A DNA stretch of 64,000 bases, from positions 10,806,001 to 10,870,000 of the forward strand of contig OZ005615.1 in assembly GCA_963930655.1 (NCBI GenBank), read 5' to 3'. This DNA comes from Myrica gale (taxonomy: Eukaryota > Streptophyta > Magnoliopsida > Fagales > Myricaceae). Below are positions 33,816-46,578 of the stretch, piece by piece. A program made the translations under genes and the position numbers. The notes under the pieces were generated by a model. It had not been told where the DNA came from. It was given only the letters and a program-made list of their open reading frames with translations, and did not search any database. Position 1 is the stretch's first letter. Each line of letters opens with the position of its first letter.

Positions 33816-34343
33816 TTAATCTGAAAATAACATCGTAATAATACATAAACACAAAGCTATTACAATATACATGTATCTACCTTTAGCCCTAAACTGGCTG
33901 AATAGTCGCTTTGATATGTCGCTCATTTTCTTCTCAATTACAGAGGACATTTTCTTCTCCAGCTCCTTTGATATTTTTGTCCGTAAGCACTCTTGCTCCT
34001 TTCGTATGCACTCCTCATGCTCCACTTGCATGCACTTTTGCTCCCTTTTCATGCGCTACTCCTGCTCCAACCAGATGCACTCCTGCTCCACCCGCTGCTC
34101 TTCAAAGTGGTCTCGCAGCAAGGCCTCGATCTCAGCTTGCTTCTTCGCAAATTCTTGCAAGTCATTTTCTCTAGTAGCTATCATTACTTCTATCTCATCG
34201 CTTGCCTTTGCTATCTGATGTTGTAGATCAGAAGACTGTGTAGTTAAAGTTGATGAAGGCGAAGGCTTAACCGCGCGTCCTAATCCTCGAACATCAACTT
34301 GAATCAGGCTTTTGAGAAGATATATCATATCCTGTTCTGTCAA
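33816..34343 (-). pseudogene. Charged coiled-coil reading frame, one stop, perhaps transposon-derived
   Basis: One frame is open from 34343 to 33816 except for a single TAG at 34056-34058. It encodes a proline/serine-containing start, then long Glu/Lys/Gln-rich helices (for example QHQIAKASDEIEVMIAT, KQAEIEALLRDHFEEQ), predicted coiled coil. The C-terminal end of the TnpA-like protein at 12226-14126 also ends in a coiled coil, and a CACTA-like end lies at 31814, so a TnpA remnant is possible. No diagnostic motif proves it. Confidence 0.4.
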
Positions 34344-34676
34344 AGGCTATGGTTGTTGATGGTGTTTGATTGTGAAAATTTTGGGTTATGAGAGTTGGAG
34401 AAAAAGTGAAGATAATTTATGAGAGTTGATAAAAAAGTGAAGAGAGATAAGATTTGAATGAATATCATAATGAAAAAAATTATTTGACGGGGGAGAGAGA
34501 TTATTTTTGTTGTTATTTTAATCAGGCCCGAAATTTTGAGGTGTCAACAATACGGCAATCAAACACCACTGACATCAAATTCAATCAATATCTACCTAGG
34601 GAAAAAAAGACTACTAAAACTTGGACTGCCTAGACACCTGTACGTGTGAAGCTTATCCCTTTTGGTCATGTGAATA

Positions 34677-34680
<4 letters not shown>

Positions 34681-34709
<29 letters not shown>
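34681..34709. repeat. (TA)n microsatellite
   Basis: About 14 uninterrupted TA units. Confidence 0.95.
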
Positions 34710-34712
<3 letters not shown>

Positions 34713-35116
34713 GTTTGCAGGATAACATCAAATTTTAGATCCTTGCATGGTGCAAATGGAAAAAAAAGTGAATGGCTGTAGAAGTTCTTAGGTTAATAAG
34801 AGAATATTTTACCTCTTCAGGGTTGGATCTCATGGTGATGTATTAGTGGTACTTCTTATAAGGGTATCAAGAGTCCATCAAGAGCAAATCTCAGACCTAT
34901 TGATCCAAAGCTTGTTTTTTCAGTTGTGAAAGAAGGAATTCGTGATTTCCCTCTGATCCATTCTCATCTATTGATAGATATGATATTATCTTATGCAATT
35001 TGAAGAGAAGGTTAACGGCTAATATTAGTTTCTTTCATATTCTTTCATTTGTCTGTTCTAGACAAACTCCTATATATATCCCACCTTTTGTTCTTTCAGT
35101 AATCTTAGCTTCTGTG

Positions 35117-35397
35117 CAGTGGCGGAGCCAGAAATTCTGTATAGGGGGGGCAGAAACAAATTTTTTTTAAAATAATATGATTAAAAATAAATATTAAATA
35201 TTATGCGAAAAAAAAAAATTCAAATAAGATTTCAATATATCAATATTTTTTAATACATGAAGACAGATATGCAAAAAAAAAAATAGAAGGGAGGGGGGCA
35301 CGAATTAATATCAGGGAGGGGTAGGATACTCATAGTTTTTTTTGTCTTTTAGAACTGAGGGGGAGGTAGCTCCCCCCCCCCCCCCCCTCCGCCCCTG
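35117..35397. mobile_element. hAT-type MITE, 281 bp, TSD CTTCTGTG
   Basis: The ends are CAGTGGCGGAG on the left and, inverted, CAGGGGCGGAG on the right. An 8-bp direct duplication CTTCTGTG flanks it (35109-35116 and 35398-35405), typical of hAT. The interior is AT-rich with a 16-base C run near the right end. It has no coding capacity. Confidence 0.88.
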
Positions 35398-35763
35398 CTT
35401 CTGTGCATGCCAAAGATACGGACGTGGCGAAGAGAATGATGGCTTCTGCAAGACTAGAAGTTCTGCTGACCTCCACCTTTTTATCTTCTACCTATAAGCC
35501 ATTTAGCAGTAAAATGTTACAGTTTTAACAAATGGTGGGGGTACTAGTCCTCTACTCTAAAATCATGCCTCGTGGCTCATGATTGTTTATCTAGACGGGA
35601 ATTGATTGATTCTGTCGCCCGCGACCGTTGAAAACCCAGAATCGACAAACCTGGTCATGGCATTGCTGTTAATTACACTTGCACTGCCGTCAATAGAATT
35701 TAAAACGGGTTTAACCATGATGACACTGTTCCTTCCTTCACTTGCAGATTGCATTTGTCCGTA

Positions 35764-36329
35764 TATTAAAGTGTGAGTCTCACATTGCTTTGGGCTATTG
35801 TTTTCAAAGCTTATAAATAAAGTCTCATGTAATCTCATCAATTCATAAGTGAGAAAATTAATAAATTCATTTCCATAGTAGATGTCTCACTTATCAGTAT
35901 AAATCATTTTTCTTTCTTCAGTCAATTTTTTATTTTATTTCTAACATGGTATGAGAGCAAGGTTTTCGGCATTAGTCCGGTTACCTTCAGACCATCAGTC
36001 CGACGACTTCCCGGCATTAGTTTGGCCACCACCCGGCATCAGACCGGAGACCTTTTTGCATTCTTCTGGCATTATTTTTTTTCTTTGAATTATTTTTGTA
36101 ACTCCGAACTCAAGGTTTATCCACCTTGAGTTTGCGAGGGAGTATTAAAGTTTGAGTTCCGCATTGCTAAAGGTGAGCTATTGTTTTTAAAGGCTTATAA
36201 ATAAAGCCTCATGTAATCTCATTAATTCATAAGTGAGAAACTTAATAAATCTATTTCCATAGTAGATGTCTCACTTATCATTTTAAATAATTTTTCTTTC
36301 TTGAGTCAAATTTTTTTTTATTTCTAACA
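35764..36329 (+). mobile_element. Complete TRIM retrotransposon, 566 bp
   Basis: Two terminal repeats, 35764-35946 (183 bp) and 36143-36329 (187 bp), both run from TATTAAAG to TTTCTAACA and include CATAGTAGATGTCTCACTTA. Directly after the first lies TGGTATGAGAGC (35947-35958), a primer-binding site close to the initiator-Met tRNA complement. A purine tract (GAGTTTGCGAGGGAG) precedes the second. The middle of about 196 bp is non-coding. Flanks CCGTA and TCGTA are a near-match 5-bp target duplication. This is the layout of terminal-repeat retrotransposons in miniature. Confidence 0.9.
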
Positions 36330-37082
36330 TCGTATGCAACTTGAAATTAAGAGGGACTTTTCCCTCCACACAAGAATGGTAGGAAGACAGACAGTTGCCT
36401 TCTCCCTTCCACATAGAATGCAGACAAGAACTAGATAACTGCTAGGGAATCTAGATTGATGAATTTGTAATCAGAACCACCATAGCCAAATTAAAAAGGG
36501 AGTCAAAATTAGGAGTTCTCCATATATGCTGGTACAGAAAATTGATTGCTGTTTAATCAACTGGATATTCTTTTTTCATTTCCAATCATTGTTCCAATGA
36601 AGAGAGTGTAGTTTTTATACAAATAGTGCTCTAACAGAATATTCTAAGGATCAACCCTGCCACAACAGAAGATGTTTCTAGAATATACAAAAAAATAAAA
36701 AATAAAATCCTTAACCTAGGAAAGCAGTCAAAAGAATAATGGTAATACGATCATCTAATGTACAATCTCACGGAGGCAGACAGTAGTGATATGGCATTTA
36801 GCATTATGTAGGCCTCTCTAGTAATGAATATTTCAATCTGAGCTTCAATGTTTGCGTCTGTGCATGATGATTGCGTCTGGTAGCGGAGTGATCACTCATG
36901 CAAGATCCACCAGGAGGCTTTTCCTTTTTCCCTTATTGCAGGTTATTAGCCAAATAAATTAAGCTTCCCAAAAAGCTAAAGCACTTTTCCATGTTCTTCT
37001 TAATCTGGAACTCCGAAAGAGCCAATAGCACGAGCAGGGGCTGACATCTATGTCTGCAGAGAGAGCTTCCAGACAAGAGTAG

Positions 37083-37144
<62 letters not shown>

Positions 37145-38556
37145 TACATAAACGCACGGACACACTGACACAAGCCTAAGGCATGGGATGTTGCATATAT
37201 TTTCCTTTCGATCGAGTTCTTCTTTCCCCTTCCCCCTATCCCTTCACATGGACAACGATGTCACCTAAAATGGAGAGAGCTCACCATTAGAGCCAAATCA
37301 CATTGACTCTTAACAGATATAATCCCTCACGACTCTGTGCAAGTGAGACCCATGTTTCACCAGTTTTCGATTCGAATAGTACCATTTGGGCAATATTGAT
37401 CAAATATCGGTTCGAAGGAGGATGTATGGTTGAGTCGGCCGTATCAGCCGAATTACAAGGCCCACAGCAGAACAGTTTGGTTTAGTGGAGCTGGTGATCT
37501 GCAGCGGCCCAGCTAAAATTTTGAAGGACCAACAGGTGACAGAATATAACGAAATCAGAAGTACTGGCCACTTCTGATAAACTATGAAAACAGGTAGTTC
37601 TTATGCTAGCAACAAGTTACCTCTTTGAAAATTAAACCCACGTGGATAGTTCAAATGAAAGTTTTCCGGTGTTAAATCAACTCGTACTCGTGTAGATATT
37701 AGATCAAATTCATCCATGCCTGATGTGATGCAGTGAATATGTGTCCAAATTTTTATCATTAGCCACAAAAAACTTCCGGTGCAACTAGTCCAGTACAAAT
37801 TGGTCTTTACATGGGCTCCGCTTGATTTAGTTGGGCCTCTAATCCATGGTAGTGAAGTAGTTCTATTTTTGGGCCAACAAAAAGTATGATATTTTCGGTG
37901 AATGGTTTGATAAATTTCTCTCAATTTTTTAAGAATCATTTAAATTTGCTAAAAAAAAGTCTAATTTGAGCGGGGCCCAATCTGTTCCACTTCGTACACG
38001 GACCTGTCCGGCTGTCCCCTAGTTCCCCATCCTTCCACGTGTCTACCCCTGTCGGAGCCGCGAATGCAAGTCTGCGTTGTTGTTCCTCGTGAGCTCAGCA
38101 AAGCGCCAATTTTCCCTCCACACCATATCCCTATCAGCTCAGACAACAACAAACGAACCTCGTCACAACCCAACAGCAGCCAGCCACGTAATCACACACG
38201 AAACGTCAAATGATAGTGAACTCAAAAAAGAGGAAGACACGCAGTGGGAGTAGAGAAACAGTTTCTAGCAGGTTGACCGGGCCCGAAGGAAGCACCAAAA
38301 GCGCCGCTCCTTCGCTCGAACTAGTTTTTTCCATGAAAAACGAAGAGTTTGTTATTTGGAACTCACCGTTCCAACTCAGGACAATTTCCACTACCTCTCG
38401 AAGTGAAAGAATTAAAAGGGGGGGGGGGGGGAACTTGAGAATTAGTAATTAAAACACACAGAAAAACCAATTAAAAAGAAGGCTTCTGAAAGCAAACGAC
38501 GGTGTTCTTATCTTTTTTACAACGATTCAGTGGGCTCCAACGCAAGTCCCATGGTC
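36330..38556. other. Upstream region of the H+-ATPase gene
   Basis: No gene is recognised in about 2.2 kb. It holds a (CT)n run followed by (CA)n at about 37085-37144 and a 14-base G run (38418-38431). The minus-strand open frame at 37601-37939 has no family resemblance. The promoter of the H+-ATPase must lie at the right end. Confidence 0.4.
37085..37144. repeat. Compound (CT)n-(CA)n microsatellite
   Basis: About 20 CT units run directly into about 9 CA units. Confidence 0.95.
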
Positions 38557-38566
38557 TATATATAAG
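38557..38566 (+). promoter_or_regulatory. TATA box of the H+-ATPase gene
   Basis: TATATATAAG lies 50 bases before the ATG at 38616. The spacing implies a short 5' UTR. Confidence 0.65.
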
Positions 38567-38615
38567 CGTTGTTGGAATGTGAGAGCTTTCTTCTTGGTCG
38601 AGATTTAACAGAAAA

Positions 38616-41600
38616 ATGGTTGAGAACAAGGGCATCATTTTGGAAGAGTTGAAGAAGGAGAACGTCGATCTTGTATGTGTTTTTTTCCCGGTTTCTGAAA
38701 GAGTTTTCGGTTTTCATTTTCTCTGCTTCCTGCTGCGAGTCCTAATGGTACAGGGCACACCCTCTCCTCTCGTTTTGTGAGGAAGTATTTTTGTTTCTGG
38801 CGGCTCTGTTTTCGTCAATACATCCAATACATTTGTGCAGTGGCGTTCATTTGTTGGTTTCCTGACTCTACTTATACTGTAAACAATTAGCTCTTGCTTT
38901 CTGTAATCTTTGTTTATGCTTCTTTTTTTGTTCTTTTGGTTTTACTCTGTTTCTTGCTTTGCGCGTAAAATTTTCAAGTTTTGTCTGCCCTCGTCTCAAA
39001 AGCTCTGCTCCTGGATTCAGTGCTTCAAAGTTCTTATCCTCCGACCTTCTAAATTATTCTCTCTTTCTGTTTCCGATGCTTTTGTTCCTTAGCCGTTTCG
39101 TTTCTTATTCCTTCCATGTAATTTATCAGGGGCCATGTTTGCTTGAAAACGGGAACTTTATCATTAACTTCTCCTTTTAAATGGTATATGTAGATGCGTT
39201 TCCTCTTTTCTGACGAAATCTTTACATCATCGGAGCTGGGTTGGTTATAATGTGCTTTAACAAGTTCAGATCAAATTGCTCGTTGATTTTTTATATTGCG
39301 GCAGTAGCAGCAGCGTAAAACAAAAATATTAATTCCCTCTAAAGCTGTTTCTAAGCTAGTCATTGACTCTTGTTCTCTGTTTGGTGGCTGTCGGAAACCT
39401 GAAGAAATCAATGTAAAATAAATAAATTCTTGCCACTGAGCTTAGTTCAAGCATTCGTCTGTTTTTTTTTCGTAGCCTTAATGGCACATTGGCGTTATGA
39501 TTGAGGTCTATTGGTGGAGTAGAGGCACTTGCTGTGCATGTGTTCAATAAATGTACTTTAAAATCCTGAAATTAAAGTTTGATCATTAAAAGGGATGGCT
39601 TTCCCTTCTTGTTTTGGCAAACCAAAAACAAAAGGGAAAAAAGGTTTTCCAAGACAAGAATTTTTACAGTGCTAAGATGTTCGATTATTGTTGGGTCATT
39701 TAAAGATTTGGGATGTGTAATACGTAAACAGGAACGGATACCAGTTCAGGAAGTATTTGAACAATTGCAATGCTCAAGAGATGGTTTGTCAACCGAGGAG
39801 GGGCAGAAGAGGCTACAAATCTTTGGCCCAAACAAGCTGGAAGAAAAGAAGGCAATATTCATACTACATCTGCGCGTATTTTCTTCTATTTTCCAGTTTT
39901 AATTAAATAATTGACCTCTTGAAACCGATCCTGAAACAGGAAAATAAGTTCCTGAAATTCTTATGTTTTATGTGGAATCCTCTGTCCTGGGTAATGGAGG
40001 CTGCCGCTATCATGGCCATAGCTTTGGCAAATGGAGGGGTAAAAACATCTCTTCTCTCTGTCTCCGTTTCCTCTCTGGCTTTCTTACTTTTTGTCTCGCA
40101 CACGTACATGCATGCTCACACATAACAGGGTGAGCATAATGAAAAATGCTCGAACTCTCGCATGATTTGTTTTTAATGAACCAATGCAGGGCAGGCCACC
40201 AGACTGGCAGGATTTTGTGGGCATAATGGCGTTGCTTGTAATTAACTCCACCATCAGCTTCATAGAGGAAAACAATGCAGGAAATGCTGCAGCCGCACTT
40301 ATGGCAGGTCTTGCACCAAAGACCAAGGTAATTCTACACGATGACATGGCTACGACAATATTCGTATGACATATGCTCTCAAAGTGTGAAGTACTCAATC
40401 CTCTGTTCTTACTTGGTTGATTGTAGGTCCTGAGAGATGGAAGATGGATAGAGCAAGACGCTGCCATATTGGTGCCGGGAGATGTGATTAGTATCAAGTT
40501 AGGAGATATTGTCCCAGCTGATTGTCGTCTCTTGGAGGGAGACCCACTCAAGATCGACCAGTCTGCCCTAACTGGTGAGTCACTGCCAGTTACAAGGCAC
40601 CCGGGTCATGAAGTCTTCTCTGGGTCCACTGTCAAACAAGGGGAGATTGAGGCTGTTGTGATTGCCACTGGGGTGCACACCTTCTTTGGCAAGGCTGCTC
40701 ACTTAGTTGACAGCACCAACCATGTAGGACACTTCCAAAAGGTATCATCTCGAGTGAAGTGTGGAATATTGCAAATGAATTTCGAAAGATTTTATGAATG
40801 ATTGAAGGGAGGGAGGAGGAAGCTTTATGAAATAGGGATATAACTTTCTGAGAGTTGAGGAGCTTATTAAATAATTATGATCACTTCTGAACACTGGCAG
40901 AAAGAATTAAGTTTCATGAGTTACTGACAGACATGGTCACTTCTCAATAGTGGGAGAAAAAATCAAGTTGCATGAGCTTTGTGAAGGGCAGGAACCAATA
41001 AATCTTGAATGGATTTGACATAGTTTTAAGGTCTGCTAACAGTTCCTAACGATCAAATAAAAAAAGTCAGGAATTGTGCTACACTGGAGTTGCTAAGTAA
41101 AGGCCTTGTCATTTTATGTTGTCTTTTGCTTTTTCCTGATGTCCACTGGATGGTGATTGTTTGATCAGGTGTTGACTGCTATTGGAAACTTCTGTATATG
41201 CTCGATTGCTGTAGGGATGGTAGTAGAGATAGTGATCATGTACCCAGTTCAGCACCGTGAGTACAGGGATGGAATTGACAATCTCTTGGTGCTTCTCATT
41301 GGAGGTATTCCAATTGCCATGCCAACCGTGTTGTCTGTGACGATGGCTATCGGTTCTCACCGGCTGTCAAAACAAGGTGCTATCACCAAGAGGATGACTG
41401 CCATTGAAGAGATGGCTGGAATGGATGTTCTCTGTAGTGACAAGACCGGAACCCTAACTCTCAACAAGCTTACTGTAGATAAGACCATGATTGAGGTTAG
41501 TGTTAAATTCTTGTTGAGCATGTTACCTAGATACAGATGGGGTGAAAACCAAAACACAGAAGAACCTCGACTATGACTTAAATATTGAGTGAATCTAAAA

Positions 41601-44600
41601 TTGTAATACCCGGGTGATTTATTGGGCATGAAATGTGAATTTACAGGTATTTGTGAAGGACTGAATCTAAAATTTGTAATACCCGGGTGATTTATTGGGC
41701 ATAAAATGTTGATTTACAGGTATTTGTGAAGGACGTGGACCAGGACACTCTGATTTTACTAGGGGCCAGGGCCTCTCGGGTTGAGAATCAGGATGCTATT
41801 GATGCTTGCATTGTTGGTATGCTGGGTGACCCAAAGGAGGTAGGTTATACACCAAATACATGCTCTATTATTTTGCTCGTAAGTCATCGATGCACAGGTG
41901 GCTGCAGGATCAGCTCACTGATCTTGCTGCTCTGTCTATACTCCTTCCATGAAACGGAGCCCCATGGTGTCTGTAAAAAGTTTCTTTGATTTGCTGATCG
42001 GTTTAGCCTTCTAATAATATTCTCCATGCTAATGAGGTTTCAATTTTCTGAAAGGAAAAGAAGGGGAAAATGATTGAAAGTGCTCGGGATAAGGTGCCAT
42101 CCGATGCCTTTCTTTCTTCCCCATCAATCTTCCTCTGACCTAGAGGGAGCCTATAAGTTGCCAGTATTCCAAAAGTGTGGTATATGAAGGATTGAGAATG
42201 TTCTGTAGTATTTTCACATCGTTAATTTGCATAGCTAGGTGATTAAATTTTGACAGTGAACTATTATTTTGAATTGGCTAAAAGGTGTCTTGTATAGTCC
42301 TCATTCTCCAATTGTAAGGGTCATGAAAGAATCACATATTGTTAATACATGCATTTGATTTAGTATGGACTTTGGATGTTTTTGTTGCTGAATATTGAAA
42401 TTCCACGAACGGCAGGCCAGAGAAGGTATCACTGAGGTGCACTTTTTGCCCTTTAACCCTGTTGATAAGCGCACAGCCATAACATACGTCGACTCTGAAG
42501 GCAACTGGCACCGAGTTAGCAAAGGCGCACCAGAGCAGGTGACTGATTATATGAGTTATATTACAATTGTTTAAAAAAATATTTCCTTGCAACTTTCATC
42601 ACAACAATGTCTTCATCCATTATCTGTATAGCTAAGTACCTGAAATCTCTACCAGATCATTGAGCTCTGTAACCTTCAGGAAGATGTGAAAAGGAAAGCT
42701 CATGCAATCATTGATAAGTTTGCTGATCGTGGTCTTCGTTCTCTCGCGGTTGCTGGACAAGTAAGTTTTTTCTTTGGTTTTCCTATTTTCCTCGGTGTGT
42801 TCTCCCGGTATGCTGAAGCCATGTCACCTGAAGTATTGATTGTCCACTAACAGATGGTACCAGAAAAAACCAAGGAGAGCGCAGGAGGACCTTGGCAATT
42901 TGTGGGCCTCTTACCTCTCTTTGATCCTCCAAGGCATGACAGTGCGGAGACCATTCGCCGTGCCCTCAATCTTGGTGTCAATGTTAAGATGATCACAGGT
43001 GACCAGCTGGCCATCGGGAAGGAGACTGGTCGCAGGCTTGGCATGGGAACAAATATGTATCCTTCTTCCTCTCTCCTTGGAGATCACAAGAATGAGTCCA
43101 TTGCTCCCCTTCCTGTTGATGAGCTTATTGAGAAGGCTGATGGCTTTGCTGGTGTCTTCCCCGGTAATTGGACTGAATGCTTTTTATTGAATAAGATATA
43201 TGTGATCCTTACTGCTAGCCTAGCTAACATTTCAACTTATGCAGAAGCTTTCTGTAAAATGAATAAATTCCATCTGGGATAAAAATGCATGAAACTTGTA
43301 AAGAATTCTAACAATTAAAAAAATAAAGAAAACTGGACTGAAAGTTTAGCGCGTGCTTAAACGTAATAATTTTTCGTCATACTGGAATGAGATTATTTTG
43401 GTGATTTTAAGATTTTTCAAACGGGAACTAACAAGTAGACGCATGCAGAGCACAAATATGAAATTGTGAAGAGGCTGCAAGAGAGGAACCACATATGTGG
43501 GATGACTGGAGATGGTGTGAATGATGCCCCAGCTCTAAAGAAGGCAGATATTGGAATTGCAGTAGCTGATGCAACTGATGCGGCCCGAGGTGCATCTGAC
43601 ATAGTCCTGACAGAGCCAGGATTGAGTGTGATTATTAGTGCTGTCTTGACTAGCAGAGCCATTTTCCAGAGAATGAAGAACTACACCATCTATGCAGTTT
43701 CTATAACTATCCGTATTGTGCTGGGTTTTACGCTTCTGGCTCTAATATGGAAATTCGATTTCTCACCTTTCATGGTTCTGGTAATTGCCATACTTAACGA
43801 TGGAACTATCATGACAATTTCAAAAGACAGGGTGAAGCCTTCTCCTCTTCCTGATTCATGGAAACTTAAGGAGATCTTTGCCGCTGGCGTTGTTCTGGGC
43901 ACCTACCTTGCTGTCATGACTGTTGTTTTCTTCTGGGTGGCTCATAAAACTGACTTCTTCTCGGTAAGAAAACATAAGAAAACCAGCCAATAAATTGGGC
44001 ACAAGAAAAACAGTTTATAGCAAGGATAAAGTTTGGTCCTTAGTGTGAAATCAATCTAATTGCTGATTTCTAACATACCATGGCCAGGATAAGTTTGGTG
44101 TAAGATCAATCAGGAATAACCATCGCGAGCTTACCGCAGCTGTCTACCTCCAAGTAAGCATTGTAAGTCAGGCACTTATCTTTGTTACGCGGTCCCGTAG
44201 CTGGTCTTTTGTTGAACGTCCTGGTCTCCTTCTTGCGGTTGCCTTTCTTATCGCACAGCTGGTGAGTATTGTATACTCCGATTTGTTGCCCAATGTTGTT
44301 ACTGGTTCTCTTACAAATGCATAGGACTGAACCAGAGAATTTTCTTCTTCTTCTTCTTTTTCCTCATGGATTTATTAAGATTGCTACTATCATTGCTGTG
44401 TACTCAAACTGGGGCTTTGCGAGGATACAAGGAATTGGGTGGGGATGGGCTGGCGTTATTTGGATATACAGCATCGTCTTTTACATCCCTCTGGATATTC
44501 TGAAATTCCTTATCCGATATCTGCTGAGTGGCAAGGCCTGGGATAGTCTATTCCAGAACAAGGTAACTTATCCTTCGTTTTGGTCATGGGGAATATGGTG

Positions 44601-45038
44601 CGAGATTTGTTCTAAAGGCATTTTTCTGGCCAATCTCTGACCATTCCTTTTATGGGACCCTATTATCTAGACTGCTTTCACAACAAAGAAGGATTATGGA
44701 AGGGAAGAGAGGGAGGCACGATGGGCCGCGGCACAACGTTCTTTGCATGGGCTGCATCCTCCAGAAACATCGGAACTTTTCAGTGACAAAAGCAACTACG
44801 GCGAGTTGTCTGAAATTGCCGAGCACGCCAAGAGGCGCGCTGAAATCGCCAGGTGAGTTTCAGGGGAAGAAAGGTAATGATTTCTTAGGGAAGGAGAATA
44901 TCAATGAATCTTGATTTTGCACCATTTGTTTTCGTTTCCAGGTTGAGAGAGCTGAACACTGTCAAGGGGCATGTCGAGTCTGTTGTAAAACTGAAGGGCC
45001 TTGACATTGACACCATTCAGCAACACTACACTGTTTGA
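38616..45038 (+). CDS. AHA9: Plasma-membrane H+-ATPase (P3A type), AHA9 orthologue
   Basis: The proton pump that energises the plasma membrane. Exons: 38616-38672, 39732-39851, 39940-40038, 40190-40327, 40427-40741, 41169-41495, 41720-41839, 42416-42538, 42656-42760, 42854-43163, 43449-43963, 44088-44261, 44380-44562, 44671-44852, 44942-45038. All join in frame to 954 residues, the usual length. Seen: actuator TGES at about 187-190; phosphorylation motif CSDKTGTLT with Asp at about 334; the [14 protein letters not shown] and [19 protein letters not shown] hinge blocks; [18 protein letters not shown] in the membrane region; and a C-terminal regulatory tail ending QQHYTV, whose penultimate Thr is the 14-3-3 site in this family. 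Wording in exons 7-9 ([20 protein letters not shown]) is closest to AHA9, a pump linked to reproductive organs in Arabidopsis. Intron 2 (39852-39939) uses a GC donor. Intron 6 carries a duplicated acceptor. No disabling change was seen. Confidence 0.96.
41590..41734 (+). repeat. 72/73-bp tandem duplication of the intron 6 / exon 7 junction
   Basis: Units 41590-41661 and 41662-41734 both contain ATACCCGGGTGATTTATTGG and end in TTTACAG/GTATTTGTGAAGGAC. So two copies of the 3' splice site exist, exon 7 beginning at 41647 or 41720. Only the second continues the reading frame. The first meets TGA at 41662-41664. Confidence 0.95.
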
Positions 45039-45473
45039 TTTAAGGAACTCGTTTGCAAGAGAGCTGCGACATAGCAGCAGGGGGAGAACTGGCAATGAGA
45101 ATTATGCGTCCATTCCTTTGTCCTTTCCTTGTATAGTTTATGTGGGAGAATGCCAGGGTTGAGAACAAATGAGATTATCAATGAAAATCAGAGCTTGTCT
45201 TGTTTAATGTGTAGAAACTTGATAAATGCATGCTGACTCCCGATCAATCTCTCTCTCACATACTCGCACGAGCGACCACCCATTTCTGTTTTGAAGGAGA
45301 ATAATGTAAACAAATGAGAGCCTTTTATTAAAAGATGTCTTCTTGAAGACCAGATAATATATTAAATGACATTGACACAAAAGACCAAGAATTTTTTTAA
45401 AACAAAAGGTCAATCCATCTGGCACGCACTCACCTAACAACAAGGTAATTTAAGGACTCCCTGTAGCAGTACG
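45039..45473. other. 3' UTR and downstream flank of the H+-ATPase gene
   Basis: Follows the stop codon directly. No other gene is seen. Confidence 0.5.
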
Positions 45474-45481
45474 ATTCAAAC

Positions 45482-46506
45482 TAGGGGTGAAAACCGACCC
45501 CTCGATTCGGTTGACAGAAGGGTTCGATTGATGAAAAATAGGGACCGACAACAGCACCGAGAAGTCTCTAGACCGGCTGGACCGACGACAGTCGGCGTCG
45601 GTCGGTGTTCGGTCGGTCCTATGCACTCAAATGACAGATCGAAAATCAAAATGAAAAAAAAAACAAAACAAAACCCAAATTGATGAAAAACACAGAAAGC
45701 AAAACTTAGCCTTCAGTCGCCACCAACAACCACCAAAACTTCGTCATCCACAATCAACCACCATAAGCTTGATCAATACCCTGTCATAGAAGTTTTCCAA
45801 CCTGCACACACACAACAAGCGCATTCAAAATGGACGCAATCGTATGAGTGAGAAACACAGAGATGAGAGTGGAAACCCATAAGCAAGTATCACCCCAGAT
45901 GCAGCAGAGAGCTTAAAAAACTCCCAGAGCCAGACAAAAGCTTGAGCAGAAAAACCAATCCACCAATGAGGACATCGACCAGAAACAACGTACCCAAAAA
46001 GTCCAAAAACATACACCCACCAAGAAAAATCGAGAGTAAGAGCAGCGCCAACAATCCCCACCCTTATCTTATAGACAAAAAGCCAACTCACACGTGGATT
46101 GCAAGAGCTCCCCCGAGATCCAAGCGATAACACCGGTTATAGCCAACTCATAGACAGAGAGAGAGAGACCAAATCCAGTAGGACCAGCACTGATTTTCTC
46201 GTTCTTGCGTAAATGGCGTGAGAGAGAGAGAGAGGTGGGGGCGATGGGAGGGGGCGGCTAGGGTCTGAATTTTGAGAGAAAGGGGGTGAGGGACGTCGTA
46301 TTGAAGAAGGGGGTGAGGGAAGACGACGTCGTCTCCCTTCCCCCACTTAATATAAAAAAAATAGGCGAAATCCCTCTTATACCCTCGGTTCTGGGTATTT
46401 TTGGGCCGACAGCCGAACCGGGCTGGCCCAAAACCGGCCGACCCATTCGGTTTCAGGCCGGTTTGGGTCGGCCCGGTCGGTTCGGGCCCAAATTTGTTCA
46501 GCCCTA
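45482..46506. mobile_element. Non-autonomous hAT element, 1025 bp, TSD ATTCAAAC
   Basis: The termini are TAGGGGTGAAAA on the left and, inverted, TAGGGCTGAACAA on the right. A perfect 8-bp direct duplication ATTCAAAC flanks it (45474-45481 and 46507-46514). The ends are rich in ACCGACC/GGTCGG motifs. No transposase frame is present. Confidence 0.88.
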
Positions 46507-46578
46507 ATTCAAACTCATGCTTTTTATCAATTAATACTGTTTTTCCAGATTTGTCCCAAGTAAAAGTTCATAAGTAGT

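Noticed and set aside
37601..37939. Minus-strand open frame of 112 codons upstream of the H+-ATPase
   Set aside because: No family resemblance, no splice or promoter context. Not supported as a gene.
45825..46133. Minus-strand open frame of 102 codons
   Set aside because: Lies wholly inside the non-autonomous hAT element and resembles no transposase.
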